Shown here piece after piece: positions 24,201 through 31,000 of a DNA stretch of 47,037 nt. Source of the stretch: Clostridiales bacterium (lineage in GTDB: Bacteria; Bacillota; Clostridia; Christensenellales; UBA1242); the NCBI GenBank assembly GCA_015055665.1, contig SVHX01000003.1, positions 1 through 47,037 on the forward strand, given 5' to 3'. The notes beneath the pieces were generated by a model, which saw only the letters and a program-made list of their open reading frames with translations, searched no databases and was not told the origin of the DNA. Numbering within the stretch: the first letter of the stretch is position 1; every line of letters begins with the position of its first letter. The position numbers and the translations under genes were made by a program.

Positions 24201-24729
24201 GAGTAGTATTAGCTGGCGAATAGGTTACGAAATTAGGATACTCATTAAGATTAACTTCCTGACCGCGAATAATAGTTAGTTTGTTAACCCCTACCATCAT
24301 TGTCTGTAGAGGTATATCCAACTTAACATCTAGAGGTTGTGTCTTATTGCCTTCCTTGGTTTTGAAAAGTATTGTTGCGGTATTGCTAACAATCTCATCT
24401 CCCGGAAGAACGTTAAACACAAACTCAAATGTTGTTACGCCATTAGCAAAGACTGGCTCTCCCTTAACAGATAACAATCCATCATTGGAAGATGTTGCGT
24501 ACACTTCTTTGCTAATATCGCCATCCACACCAGTAACTGTAGCGACTACAGTAAATGTATTACTCTCAGCATCTGGAGTTAGGACGAAGGTATTATCCTC
24601 TGTTAACCCCTCAGTAGTGATTGCAATCTTCATATCCTTGTATGGATCTTTGTTGCCACAAGCAAAAAATACTTGTGTAGACACAAACATCAAGATCATT
24701 ATAGTTAAGATTTTTTTCCAAGTTCTCAT
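253..24729 (-). CDS. giant GLUG-repeat surface lipoprotein, 8158 aa
   Basis: The protein is predicted to be about 0.9 MDa, secreted by Sec and anchored through a lipid. It has a basic n-region (MRTWKK), a hydrophobic core and lipobox F-F-A-C with C24. Residues 25 to about 1080 look like Ig-like/Big domains, and a TSP3-like calcium motif (DHDGDYIPD) lies near residue 690. GLUG arrays then start from entry motifs near residues 1085, 2905, 3600, 4395, 5110, 5410, 5885 and 6860. Ig-like sequence lies between about 1700 and 2900. I count roughly 80-90 GG[LIV][IVA]G turns by eye. There is no LPXTG, catalytic motif or C-terminal membrane segment. AGGG lies 9 nt before the ATG. It is paralogous to the upstream giant gene. 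The exact function is unknown; adhesion or an extended surface fibre is inference. Confidence 0.9.
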   Translation of the reverse strand: MRTWKKILTIMILMFVSTQVFFACGNKDPYKDMKIAITTEGLTEDNTFVLTPDAESNTFTVVATVTGVDGDISKEVYATSSNDGLLSVKGEPVFANGVTTFEFVFNVLPGDEIVSNTATILFKTKEGNKTQPLDVKLDIPLQTMMVGVNKLTIIRGQEVNLNEYPNFVTYSPANTTHKGFKTHATAILGVTSSALESINTYMDSHPGKIYIDNEATVDSFYLTVTSDSVCSITGNYAEYQVLVIVLDYVDASKFEFVCTDEVEGYTQYDVISNTLTLVINTDDLHDYHEADIQVLYDGVPMSEVTRTYSIYNADNEVQTVEYRLFSLNILNLSYLGKMAVLNSQGKLEYIEGSTASDDTLFADNDIITATRMSADTFKIGNRGAAGEYALTFVADFYECEGMYVPATFTLNVRTAVMPSEIKIFGEDVDIASATNEDIPLTDGDIVIYSNGKGTFVKPAVWGNGKAIDKQPIEVTSNSTSVNVYRNDLEIMVGGESVNHCTSGDLLCIKKTGEMTGEITLTFTSVYFPDKSITIAITYVNNNTVISFTGTSIALDPEFFSEDITSKNRDIEVLNGEFALIDVTGLPLIPDSEDYDYSKINITLENGVECPDGSIENGYLKVWYSKDANNWIFRIKNHIGTTKVTVTTENGLKASQNIAIYYPISAQDADFLKLQIANFEDRSEDYYDHDGDYIPDFTEERYLFAAQSTNSADTTYKARLLLGSQYTFYYLLGNQKYTSLSGIMTSATPVTTNKNCVSVINNTINIVNYTDAPVVITFAFTSPIEKITVYINISVTIEKIIETLSANHNSFEIYDIGTLDQYATNASGQSYLDKYGKANIEISLNPTNATTRHTIRWRAGNGNGSMYSDSDKSEANYLFGLNNQNTWIQITTTDDQSKAVVQLQGLPSTVSRFTFVVYVDVMQEFVTSDGQEIKDTSLTLPINISVGKASRVNKVVVGLFDNSHTFDTRDMVFGDNIYYDNNSIDFTYDLQAYNSDFPMLNQEVRVYTPNTDISYEMLEDNQIRLRYNKRTEGWSTYTVYVVATSGQKKPIPESGVNIYDNIDSYYSICTPITIKVADGVVIPFEVDSYTELMLIGKDEESMTKKYVLVKDIDLNGINWTPLGKRQDINNSNGVNILERHYIPFTGSLSGKYEIQDGVYREYSIYNLSINVDNRETTASGNLASECHGLFGYIGDHGVVSDLSIYNYSINVASYSSRENGAYSNTELREYIGAIAGYNAGKIISCEINDGTLGSAVNATTVRALSTTTKGITYIAKDNDAVNVITSIGGVVGFNYGLVEAPIFRGVINVWAQNNTKTLRVGGIAGSNTGLICKDSTNLDANNMFVVSSGLKGFDVAVVINPASNMLNDVTALGGVVGVNAKLNQPETNVYNAEGGQVSGLSIRSYIYGNKNVGGVVGVNTNIVTNNIVVPTINAIENVGGLIGYSSDAYSEQSNELISEHQVIESNKVQFIDFQDVYSYFNTSIYATNNVGGLIGQYNSSRVTHTTGTINADSYIAYNSVTSYYSRDIELLSGTAINKDNRNSKYYGDIVIKETRSDEQNVSGYIGKANNLMLTSGYVDVDTVAKASDKLYFGGVVGSVSGLTTIHNMGVLGKVYNRNSTTNLKAGHYFGNADKINTYGADGEYFFHIGNNKTNNTEETYFLGLQNLDSIENLEKEIDEIDFTKYYSISIAFANMNLKYSNIISSYSVLEVVEYDGNVVEANYASIGMMRKVYSPYTVKYYGNDVPSYIVFKYNDAYYYLEPNKYFLVTNVFAYNSFYLGQTIDKWYVNVSDNGVTKTLIEAGNQFAIGNEAITGAIFNPYYGDKRAIDGYEYYASAYGASYKYDNITTTMYYSNPVKVSFNEDYKPLKVGENSQIEINEITLKDITDCIGCNAYSMDSTLLQNSIYIAKSITNSGFNTTSDHNENWYEKYYNKDIAGGIPVPFAKNNTFVEAGSSYVNLIANIAPTTITLSSKALYNYENVWLSAVSSSVDAGDPVTITSTKNTTIFFYELDFADPTYETSKYNEMPWQNRVIMGRTIKVIDLNLDGKYSQLDIDYSLYIDELLRKKNTYSLSDILNISIYPPFLQNGMLIIESSNSNIAEISIVNNEAYVIVKGVGSVTFTIRSAYNTGANTTQEFSINIINAINAFGLYTDMSYSQEVENISLVQNPDITYTYFAKMNGALPVDNEYLASYIDGKAVLRLKTSNSYGIRYFVVSGDSILFTAAELSSLKLNQQSFSRMYFSEDYGFDANQYALYADSKSQLKLTGLEIVDNVKLLAVPYVINDNSEIVFLFDFGDANAVTTGSGVVKFINISVIKGTYNITSSKNHNVYPLDAPDTVVKVYTDNDQLVTYFNIVNEDEDVILYTDIDKSNKLYKDDPNKGWILEGGKTYYFDKMQMYVYDPEMYREGAEDKLVRVDYIVNFSVVEKYLYDEDLINSYDIIYSVDNYLSEVISTSTTLNIRRQNINRTLVNHYSSVDQYTVDQDSYNRNDYYSSNTLVSGYAGMLQIDLAPSYASVDYIDIVSSVSGDYYISLEQLVAVNMNREGIEYFAGYYKTHTYGREIINGGQGIRIRKYSNVYTDEFGQDQFSYEGKFYIRTLVPTVKVGSTDFTLTYTAYYEGKPVPTGSGSITITVTRSPDVDLKVGGKDNHVAAFGQSITIDVDADSEVVWSLEVDSINLNEVATSNEPIWVSDNKAVIDLYNISELGDNYKKYVGKDIKITATVTLDVNGKVFVASDTLIIRLTLFTIDAITVKYVDSDSGNLEGVYNQPYDLIIKVIASYDEEFDAKNGIISKYISDIEKAISNYRQANFSLVDGQIETSLHEGKYKDFIIGTVGDYFTIQPTSKNPSSIIKASINFEYVSGVTGQESGILINPINKTSVFAVEKECSFGLQVTRLSNEENPEPIFNAAELMNMEEDGYYILLDDIELNDWEPLNVPIASLDGNGYVLTLNNFYDTTIDNSTDTEEGESSGSQTQSINLGVFHTISEKTTIKNLIVEVKHDSNLDSDISNNSQVFKKGDINIDVAGYTNVNFGVLAGENNGIITNVRITNNANKYRAERESLLAARNLTNGSIVYTEEMFENYSANNVKRNVSIIALDYGSISTSTSGTKIGGLVAVNNGYITNSNINNISLWGLDCVAGFVAENTTSGVISSSYYHGGNVTVTVSPNTSEGGSTSSDQGASGFVFSNAGRIAYSYSSGASISKLDDTMTGLDIDSFTGAKYINKKNIRNLGTGVIGINGKASAFVFNNTGSISDSYANILTYGAEASGFVYDNAGGTINNVYTISSVRLSNSGDYPFIGMHNEYQESNNENGSIKNSYFLKALPSDFGTDSTIEDAYNIDDSLQEALAISISKLSNYSTFDTFAFAPKYNNTKDEDVAMAEVARSVWFYPDGITSSSDYFQRDDYGKDSPQLVSANLDTYSLKHHVSNTNNTILEKVYTYMLENYAGSMTDFGRTNIVINTSEMSGNAVAASTGKTLLEIAAEVNKQNGYNFDDRGIANTYLQHLKVNLYFNENDYNEISSSLDENFLNNLISTIKNANVFGEGVIVYYNIVAEAITEESPLPELTHNYDYFAILENESGLSIEYGASVLNPYLIKSDSDYNIYINQRTEDGVNAAEYTYKSDKYLRMVTDITFGQNEMNVETFNVQFSGLFDGNGMKINDLRLISNSSIANNAIDKQQSEDSAYEEKELTADGKKVTSVGMFAKLIRGKVKEGGIEDKNKYSIGAVVKNLEINVAEVYASGVNYVGVVAGQIIDSGVYNVTVNGADAEISGYNAVGGIAGKITGDSMIANVSSGVSVTANYYTSYNKFTSSNKNGEASATLDAESKYSIYNSTKDFTPDANGNIVSNIDKVSLAGGIAGIMDVKADDNGVGDTGSVEVASIRNLVFQANNNIIIGEVVGGIAGYIGDKTTLFASKVFVDATSTLRASRIAGGLSGINYGTISKCYVSNLEATQRVIDESIANQSNLINQIYRQDDYSDSEISYNTVGSTQFYSSNAHYIGGLVGFNVYGRIENSYNKVNVNNINSLYAGGVVGVAYGGEIFSVYTTADVYAYYGIGGVVGLNTKSSDTNLDVQEGSLFIDADSLPDTEDLGASGDNSKETLNMAGVVALNIWAQRSLNTRRNHINKFDSTIINVGSLIGTNHANIVVDSVESRLYEENMYTITAYTYDSISRSNNAGTFDEFELIKEIGNQNADSGFSVGIAGTIDNDLLVIDTSKECSNSEFVAYNTGSDKVTFLKTMVLGDSNMYSGIIAEATKEELSAGQYSYNKTRASHYSRLREYSSSRTLSEITSRVYNYDTAIGVLNRIKGTYDNSDAITRDDIVAMENYTYAIYPSDSNLGVLYISNSNDLPQRIYPSNIWSSVIWSGVSVNSNNIKTDDYYLPAHEIRLDDETVYVKTYEDLKLATIYPNRHYVLCADIEITADEFKPLTSLGNPFTGSLTSEAGKHYSIKIVDRIETSESSVGLFSAVKGAQFSNFDLVIQQDVDVYSGGNHATAAGALFAYAYSKGSTPTYIQNVNLTYENGAAIRVVADGTSAVSASYVGGLGGYADSVIVNYSEDVGDSTRNTITKPKIIISGTTDDTNGKDLYIGSLFGFASLSSNTATRNIDIIDTVIDVDLIYQEGEYGTMAIGGIIGKLINAGTTGAENGTELYGIDIINTTGSSVDVNISAYEDPDTHTQKFVNFQNISVGGAFGMLEGVRINRRFVVSDISVNLSKLSFVNSGVYSSSNMALKGSTNFGGGVGEIGGNRNGYVSLMSFGEPSIDSNIETFNFSHTNNNTYLSTSRNNSKINVGSSIGNVLSCSSENEISGVVASNNLVWNIEELDRVEVNIGGFAGRMSAGKVSSIMSDAAYMGSDEDGKTITLGQDTIFNIGGLVGKMTAGNINNSYFDANIYLMLSDTSKSNINMGGLVGLATMEDGGATISKSYASGLIKIVTKDDATQENSNMGGLVGNVVDGINIEDCYASNNIYIGNDKTTISASYYNALGGVIGMLTTNKVNQIKLNRVYSISNIIAIKSANESSTVSGVIGKAEAYDGYDICHLIDGEDIQAYYLAEFFFENNSVGTGLSVEEMLYNSSVTFGAEWRNAGWTVVNNQFPSLGKTNDRIIPTMVGSLAEFKSAYENNGGHPLRSVIIIGDSLTGYSAIAVNDIDVYFHGVTLGDNANLFTTVGTYSRVYGINMTTLSSGNIINTNNGKISNTTITNISADGTYIGTNNGIDINPEVSNMTGKLYGNHIGMSIYPKITIGAGGKSDIISGQGIVKYGVFTSEIDLTFESYKVIDSYIVRGLDQYIYYNHEGTRSDALTEVQAGDLENFVNGYDLYNDWIILPISEDMTAEDKLNRHNGRVFLRWELKVTVGKDWYFEDIELYSTTQSIYEDYAWNNYVNAYRDDIVASGIVVDAASKTIDIITPAGLALMSSEVNHGLYTDYTINISNDLDMNYRVFTPIGGGRILEFTDKNTFAGKLNGNDHKISNLLVLNNSDSGLFGNSTASGYNNLVISNAVIVSTGGSVGVLVAVQGVDRPIKTMTNIDSVKVANIEVLHTMQDDNIAVVGGIVGRALNTNMYIKNAFMSDLEISDNKVSVIDNRSKIHNGQYVGGILGQATNSSVDINRANNLLDITGSTYVGGIAGYIDVKSSLTIMATYNLGDIIASNQPIAEADIDPNSIVIPINQGGVAGGIAGYVAGTINIDQCFNTSAVTGAYASGMVGLSSSSSRVIITQSFVSRGDKGAYVGGVENQRSEALDNMNDNSIIGSTAQSAFVNMYYSDSVVEFHEVYSSLIVDKTGATTYGLPLITNGEIIACSSTYYMAEVAEELKENNKAYGLTHKELSEPNNDLNYEDWVYVWDRVSQKNNNYPVLRLLGDRWEGGYELETDGSTGDSITYYINSPEDLSEVAKRVNEGKDDFANDTLIFGTTVDTLDFQMKPWNPVGYDAEHAFKGNIVFQGDATKGVTIINLGTNGYYDSNYKLHPDNVGLFGYMVGSTISGKLTMTTDQNTVLEGAHIRGEADNVGAFAGYAEDINIEDADIINYLNVQGVGDNIGGIFGQIVYTSEESAVYVRQVTTASLGTLKNYGYVNGNEVTSTSSYVAGVIGRIQVLGSQSMTINIEAIENHGDIKYSGNDVGGVIAAIKGANVRTNINGAVNSSDIDSTGTHVGGLIGICDGQLTVRHATIGNDITDSPIRLTSHDNRGTYLGAIVGKVGNITIIDVTIDVDGIEIACQNELSSLQLETMSGAVGGLVGFANNLTLEYGSHDTIEVGNIKFAFSTISNGEGVEAGLESRILNNNVGGVVGRVQEKFLVTDSDNDEASYLLKVDGIEGLRGVGFLGGVAGYVGTYEIDSSIANKHSIEISNLVIEDVTLSSDVNYINYVNNNILDEVYGSIGGAFGYIGSFAGLSQEVKVANITTANTVEIKGASLYIGGIVGRIETKAQLTGLANHGYINCDPRYGAKYVGGIVGKLGIAGENTQSTIAACVSDSDVTGYSYVGGIAGYINNTTVYSTNVSSSNIGSVSPDDTEIYTMSRVGGLLGFAKDSHIIGSNATGITLTGANYLGGLIGFAVNTNVANVNVGITLICNYGYRNHKSDANNDYDSTSCRVSGGVIGYATSDDTTKNYVIQNVDVKVYNYLNVEEMYKVPNVDGDGEIYYTYKYSIPNFAGIVGYANHYSVWEASSDISTTGLTSVVGIAYYLKNTTSNGNWESNNYWIFNKNSSNYTTDGYEGFDYSKLTLVLATNLDEDYQVSSRDYDKTVVYNKGGGIKFANNNYNRDTLANKLILEQTKQIFAEAGLWAIVVNEDVISVDMTHNMSLRSATLGYNAETGAYRYSLEVQDPVDGEQYSRDDEYKKIYAAINKRYSVEPYPRDIEIYTNYNLNNIVAKNSDDFSIPMQSYISSLGTYFFPINNISIIGESVNSDTSYVTWTLGTGNLMVASSGLDAYNLHGIIGYVSGDITLENIYIDGSSVEIRNIDNNIHKHYEVVYKETEDPEELIIDELIPLEETYYNQYLSAVIALIHADEKSIKLTNVSVNIEMVAVGNVEYVGGVIADIGSGSNPELINVVLNGVEVSGSITSASEIKNIVGGVIGAVDCKTGFAGISVVRTRDSESVLFGVANKADITATGITGGVIGLMTENAYLASYDSDSNGKIAIKDLIVNYGKVYSEHTAGGVIGSLKAKDGDTTTLANLYNNGSVQGLVASGIVASIYSKDSNANIDMSCIGSAGSVDYLASDEINDYSVGGIVAEAKINRLSVSNAVISVVLGDNHYSWADINPEERKVHVYAGGVVAGSAYDTHIIDITSDTKDKLEGNNTIKSITLDHVISIASGDFYEEQTISYVGGLIGNSGKSDITIIDCQSDGMEYLTGTYVGGMIGQVVNTESGNPLSIKYSHDFVRADDESIAEEDRVITMPSSSEIRGDIAGGIIGVISGAKLEGFIAIDATLSINTTADGKPIYIYLAPSTIYGVRSAGGAVGMIGAQNAIMFGNIVTKSIIHGGTLGAGGILGYYLVEQEVTESNPDPMLNNVIFYNCVFEGEIYNDNHPIALGGLIGTVYNVKQLTVSNCYSREGAQIIASGSGDEYNVGGLIGLISNVEEVDIALACEEEPHTFVVSGSNATGGLVGSLKAKNVIIRGQIRSIATIKADMYAGGLIGYAEVEETLDIHGVAINNDSEIILVEGSNSLGTSEYAGLVGYIKTCGTLMIDNISIYATDYQVTANTAGGIIGSFETINSISITNISINANTKITGIADAGGIIGKISGRTENDIVIGSTQSSNIRIYANIESKNAGALIGSVSNIKDYSLDVNNFYGTPIITATINAGGLIGLVDNSNVNIFNSTITARINNNVSVEDITTTQVNAGGMVGAIAGDSHVVFAGANVNGGIVKGYISGGVVGHMASESTIESFAISLQGVNVSAYNYAGGVVGKMDNTATDLHMEGVEIHNVTLNGLYQKSVVALRGEIVEVNGEYRFVVDSRRVITMYGIAAIYTDEEGNEQRVTGAVRDVSYELYQYSTTQFTFTGGYHILVGNAQAMDRCVIGFTNLISNYIDKQRIVSNLSNLSISPTHSIIDVYEHQLTEGYDTYTTNLRGSGRVYTSNEPIYGEETLLETKYDSVEAAVDAIIAEGTRRGYDINRVKIINNIFNGTENALRGELERFLANGDNYVIMGYTN

Positions 24730-24769
24730 ATCGATTTTCCCTATACTTTTATATTTTGAAAAAACAAAA

Positions 24770-24795
24770 ATTTTATTATTATATAATAATAAAAT
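24770..24795. repeat. 26-nt perfect AT palindrome in the giant-gene leader
   Basis: The arms ATTTTATTATTAT and ATAATAATAAAAT are perfect reverse complements with no loop. The palindrome lies between the predicted -10 box and the start codon of the 8158-aa gene, so it would sit in the 5' untranslated RNA or be bound as duplex DNA. It could be an operator, an mRNA-stabilising hairpin, or chance in very AT-rich DNA. Confidence 0.5.
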
Positions 24796-24800
24796 AATAT

Positions 24801-24838
24801 CTCTATATAATTATAGAGTTTTATATAGTTCAAGTCAA
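24801..24838 (-). promoter_or_regulatory. sigma-A promoter of the 8158-aa gene with dyad over the -10
   Basis: On the minus strand, -35 TTGACT (24833-24838) and -10 TATAAT (24810-24815) are separated by exactly 17 bp. That gives a transcript start near 24803 and a leader of about 75 nt. A 7-bp dyad, CTCTATA/TATAGAG (24801-24807 and 24812-24818), overlaps the -10 and could be an operator. A further loose dyad, ACTAATA/TATTAGT (24851-24881), lies just upstream of the -35. Confidence 0.7.
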
Positions 24839-24953
24839 ATAAATTACAGCACTAATAGTTTTTTTGCAAGAAATTATTAGTTAAGTTTCGGGTACATTTT
24901 TAACATAAAAATCTTAGTTATTATCTATTTATTATGTGTTGTATTAAGAAAGC

Positions 24954-24979
24954 AAAAAAGTGGCATATGCCACTTTTTT
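24954..24979 (-). terminator. terminator of the upstream giant gene
   Basis: A perfect 26-nt palindrome combines an A6 run, GTGGCAT/ATGCCAC and a T6 run. It sits 29 nt past the stop codon of the 5073-aa gene, and its symmetry would let it work in either direction. It separates the two giant transcription units. Confidence 0.8.
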
Positions 24980-25007
24980 AGCTAGTTTTTATTAATTTGC
25001 ATAGTAA

Positions 25008-28000
25008 TTAATTAATAGGATACAAGCCTTCTAGCTGACCTTTGGTTGTAACATTAACAAGGTCTTGACTTCTATTTACATTAATAGTTCCCCTATTAAC
25101 ACAAGCAATATAATACACATACTTAATACTCTTAATCGAAACATCAGTTAGTTTAATATTAGTAATTTCGCCATCCTCGAGGTTGCTACCAACCAAGCCT
25201 GTTACATACAACATCTGACTTGATGTAATCAACGCTTTCTCTATCTCGAAACCTGTTATTAAACCATAGTTATACGATATTGGAGCAAATACCGAATAAC
25301 TAGCACTTCCTATTGCGATTGATTCAAAGTTGACATCATATAGCTTGATATTAGCAATCAATCCTCTATTAGATATAACTAACGAGCTAGTAAGAACTGT
25401 TCCTTTAAAGTTAATTGTTATTCCATAGCCATCATCACCTACACCAATAAGTGCAGACGTTTGTAATACTGAGAACGAACGTATTGAGCTTGCGTTCACA
25501 TTAATATCACCAGCAATCATAACAATTGTGTTAGACGGAATTGCTTGATTGGCCGAATTAAGCGTATTAATGTAATTAGCAAATTCGCTACCGCTAGTTA
25601 TCTTAATAATATTGTATCTAACATCTTCGGTAGAATAGAACAAATAATCATATTCTATCTTAGCACTAGGATTATCTTTTAACTTTGTCTTAAGATCCGC
25701 AACATCAGTAATATAGGAATCATTAACTTTTAATTTAATTACAATTGGCTGAACAACTGTCTTCATACCAATAATCTCAAGGTGGTCATCTTCTGATACA
25801 GTCCATACACCGTCACGCCTTAGCAATCCACTAGGCATGCTACTATTATAACAATTACTTACCTTACCACCTTGGCTACCTTGGCTACCAACAATACCTC
25901 CAACTGTATTGTCTGTATACATAAGTGATGGTATGTAATAAGTCGAGTGTTGAACAACGCCTGTGTTAGTCTTGGCAAAGCCATAGACAACCACTCTCTT
26001 GCCTTCTGCCTTGATATACCCAAAGCTTTCAGAATAACAATCGCTGATTAATCCACTATTCTCATTAACCAATCCGCTAAACTCAATAGGATCAGTGATC
26101 ATACCCTGAGGAACATATTTAATAGACGCTCCACACATAAGTATTCTACCACTATTATATTCTGCAATGGCAGACTGAAGTGTAGAGACACCATATACAT
26201 AACAATTAGTAATTAAGCCGTTATTTTCTCTTGCGAACAAGGCATCTTTGTCACCAACTCCATTATCTCCACCTACATTAAGGTATAGATTAGATATAAC
26301 GCCTTCGTTAATATCAACAAAATATTTTCCATCCAAAGACAATTCTACCTTGCCAGATTCAAGCGTTCTACCAGCAACAATGTACCCCGCTTGTATCGAA
26401 GCAAGACCAGTTGTTCTTCCGCTTGTCATTATTACATTGTACTTGCTACTTAGTGTTGTCGCTCCTGCTTCAACAAGCTTAAATTTATCCTGATCATCAT
26501 CAATGCTTATTCCAGCTAATCCACTAGGAATTGGTAATACGACAGTACTTAATGTATTAGCTATCATACCAGATTCGCTTGAGATCATATTGTTAAATGC
26601 CGAATACTCAGAAATTGAGCCAAATACATCTGCAATAGAGAACGCTGTGAATCTATAATCATTATCCACATTATTACCAATAAATTCTTGAGCATAATAT
26701 ACATTACTTGTATCTGCACCTATCGATCCGTTAGTAATTGATGATGTTGTAGCAAGAGACTTAGTAGGCAGATGAACATAAGTATAACCATATTCCCCAC
26801 TAACAATACTTGCATTGTATCCAACAACACCAGAAATGTACACTCCTCCTTCTCTATCAGAGCCATTAAGGTTAGCTAGTACAGCAAATTGTGTAATCTT
26901 AGCCGAATTATATGATCCACCTATAATTCCACCAACACCAGCAATACCTGCACTACTTGTTAAATTATATGTACCTGATGTAACAACCGCAGACATAGCA
27001 ATCCTACCATTGCCACGACCAAGAATTCCACCCACATATGTTGTAGAACTTGTATCACCAGAACTATTAATAACATCAAGTTTAGCCTCAAAATATGTCT
27101 TACTAGCTAGTTGCGAAGCAACTTGCGATTGACCAATAATACCACCGATATTCATATTGTTTGCTAGTGCAGATACACTAATTCCGGCACTCGAGCCTAC
27201 CTTTCCCGAAAGCCCTACCTTAGAGTATCCTTCATCATAACCAATTAAGCCACCAACAGAAAGATTATTTACCTTACCAGTAGTTTCGACTGTAATTCTA
27301 TAATCCAAGCCATCAACTTTATTAATAACGAACTGACTAATAGCACTTCCATTAGATCTACCAGCAATCAACGCAAGGTTAACTTCATCTTTGCTAACTC
27401 CGCTAGAATATGTCACAGTCATTGCATTATCGTTAGATTTACCAATTAAAGTCATATTAACTGCATAGCCAAATAACCCACCGATATTATTAACAACTAA
27501 TCTATCTTCGCTGACATTATAATTATCGGATACATTTAATGCGTATGAATCACTATCTATTCCAGTATTACTAATTCTTGAATTACTTACTCTGCCAGCA
27601 ATAGCACCAATCGAGATACTATTAGCAGTATTAGTAAGTGTCATATTGATATCCTTACCGCTATCGAATTTAAATGTCGAATTAGTAATTGTTGTATTAT
27701 CCATCCTTCCGGCAAATAATCCAAAGTTGGTTACAACTTGGCTATTAATCTCGATATTCTTACAATTGATTGTAAATGAACAACCATTAATTATGCTACC
27801 ATTAATAGATCCAAATAACAATCCCATAGATGTTGACGCTAGAGCATGAGCGTCTTCGGCAACATTGAAGTTATCAACATTAATTACAAAGCTACAATTA
27901 CTAAGAGTTACACCCTCTAACGAATTAGCAAGTAGACCATAATTTCCATATACAGATGCCTGTTTATCTTTAACCAAAGATTGATTAATATTAATAACGA

Positions 28001-31000
28001 AATCAATATTCTGGAATATCGCACCGTTCCAGTTATTAAAGATGTTATTAACAGTACTACTTTCAGCAACGTTTATAGTAACAGTTACATTGGCGTTCTC
28101 TGCAACAAAATACGAGCGTATTCCGTTAAGATATTCGATATTTTTTGAATCTGAACTAATATCAATATTAATATCATTAGCGATTACATAAGTCTTACCA
28201 GAGGCAGTACTCTTGAACGCTGCAATCAATTGATCTGCAGTTTCGATCTTAACAATTGTTTGCTCTAGGGCATGAGCAAATTCTGGCAATATATTATCAA
28301 GCTCCCATCTAGGCGAGCTACCAATCTGACCTTGAATAAATGCTTGATTAACATTAGCAGAATTTCTTTCTATTGCGTTATAGCCATTAACAAATATATT
28401 TCTTGTGCTTGCTGGTGTTACTATTGGATCACCATTTTCATCAACAACAACACTATAAGCTTCACCCAATATTTGTTGTCTATATTCTTGAGCAGTAAAC
28501 AACTGATGATAGCTAAATATATCTTGTCTACCAGTAACATCTGATGCACCATACTGATCTAATACATATTGATTAAGCGGAGTCGAATACGCCAATCTAT
28601 AACTATCTGACGAGAAGCTTGTATCTTGACCAAGATTAACTGTAAATGATGATCCACCAAAGAACTCATCAAGCCTATTATTAGTAGTTACATCACCACT
28701 TGACTTCATCATACCAAGCGTTGTACTAAATACATTGTTATTGCTATCCAAGAATATAGAGTTCTCGCTATCGTGATCTGCAAAGACATGATTCTTTGTA
28801 TCATAATCACCCTCATCGGTTGCTCCGTTATAGATATCATTGCCATTTTTGCGAATCATCGCCTTACCTATAACTGAGCCAACATAATAACTATCATGAT
28901 TAATTCGATACTCTCTAACAATAGTTGCTATGTCTTTAGTTAAGCCATCAGCAATACTAATACTTCCACTATCTATAACTGCATTACCAAGCTCTGGTAA
29001 TTTCAAATAGAACTCTCTATAAGTATCACCAAACTTATATAATAACTTACTATTATTGTATAGTCGCTTACTAATCTCAGATCTAACATCTATAACATTA
29101 CTATTATACCAATTAGTAAGTGCAAATACTTGCTCTAGACTTAATTTAGTCACATCACCATTTTCATCCACATCACTTACGTGATATCCTATAATACCAC
29201 CTGTTACATTAAGTCCAAGTACTGTACCTGTACTATACACATAACCTAAGTGATTGTATCCAGTAGAATAACCAACTAATCCACCGGCTATATATACGTT
29301 CTTTTTAACTACATTTACCTTGGAATAACTATCAATAATTACACCATTTTCCATACTACCAGCAATGCCACCAATAGCAACAGAATAATATGGTTGTCCC
29401 GAACTCATATCAAATAGATATAGAGTACCGTTGTTATATTTCTCATCATCCAAGATTGTATTGTCGTACTCTGCTTGCACGCTATCTTCATATGCAATCG
29501 AACATTTCTCTAGCACACCATGGTGTTCTCCAACTAATCCACCAATATGATTAGATGCCTTGAGTAATTGATTACCATCAGCATTAAGTACGAACTTGGA
29601 TTCTCTAACAAGAGTGTTCTCGCCGACATATCCAAACAATCCACCTGCAGTATCTGCAGTACTTATAACAAAGTTGCCAGATACTACTAGATTATTAATC
29701 GAACTTTCCTCTACCTTGGTTCGATAATCACTAGTTGTTTGACTAGAACTTATAACTTTGTCATAGTTATTAGCATACAACACTCCCGCTATACCACCAG
29801 CATAAGAAACTAATGACATATTAGGTTTTTCAGTATCCTGATCTTTTGTGTAAAGTTCTGTCTTGCCATTAACATACAGACTCTTAAACTTATAACCGTT
29901 AGCACTCTGAGTTCCTTCGTGTTCTACGGTAAATTCGTTAAAGAAGTACTTAGATACATCTTCGCTATAACGATTAATAACACTAGTACCTAGGCTACTA
30001 TTTGTAGACTCAACTCTAATATTATCTACTGTTATATCAATCAATGTTATAGGTTGACTACCATCAGAATAAATCACTCCGGCAAGTCCACCAGCATTAT
30101 TAAGAGCAGATACAGTCTGTCCGTTACCATTGATAGATACATTAACAATACTTGAGTTAACAATACTACCAGCAATTACACCTGCATTGCCATTACCAAC
30201 AGACATAAATGATGCTAGGTTAAAGTTAACGTTCTTAATAACTGTCTTGTGGTCGACACCTTCCCAACCAACTTGAGCAAATAATCCGAAATTGTTAAGA
30301 CCTGTCTTATTGGTTGTAATTAATAGATTATTAAGACTAACACCATTACCATCAAGCATACCAGCAAAGATTATGTTGTATAGGAACATCCCCTTGTGCT
30401 CGTTAATAATCTTATTCTCTTCAGTAGTATCTTGTGGATCGAAATCCAAATTATTAACCAGTCTTAGATATTTGGTTGCATACTCGTCACCATATCCAAA
30501 TACCATAATAGGATCTTCACCATCAGGAACACCATATGTCGAAGATTTGACATTATCAAGAATATAAGTATGGAAGTTCTGTGCGTTCTCGACAATCAAA
30601 GGATTCTTCTGAGTTCCGATATAATACTTATCGTAAGAATACGAGTATACTACACCCTCATTATCCGAGTCGCTAACATCTATAACTTTTCTAAACGAAA
30701 CAGTGTCAATCATAGTTGTGCTAATTTTAGGTGCAGACTTACCAAATAGTGTCCATATTCCATCTGCATTGACTTGTCCTGTAGTAAATGCAAATCCACT
30801 CCAAGATGCTACTTTGTCAAAGTTATCAACACCAATTGCACTAGCTGGCTCTGCTGGGTTAGGAGATTCTTTCCTTTCCTTATCATATAGATAATAGCAA
30901 TTAATGTATTCTCCAAAGTTCTGAACAACGCCCTGATTAACACCAGTAAATTCTCGCTTTGCCCAGCTATTGCCACTAACAGCTGTAGAATACGAGTTCT

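Noticed and set aside
23233..24880. Plus-strand ORFs of 101-199 codons opposite the 5' end of the giant gene
   Set aside because: They are antisense shadows of the giant gene: odd composition, no ribosome binding sites, no recognisable domains.
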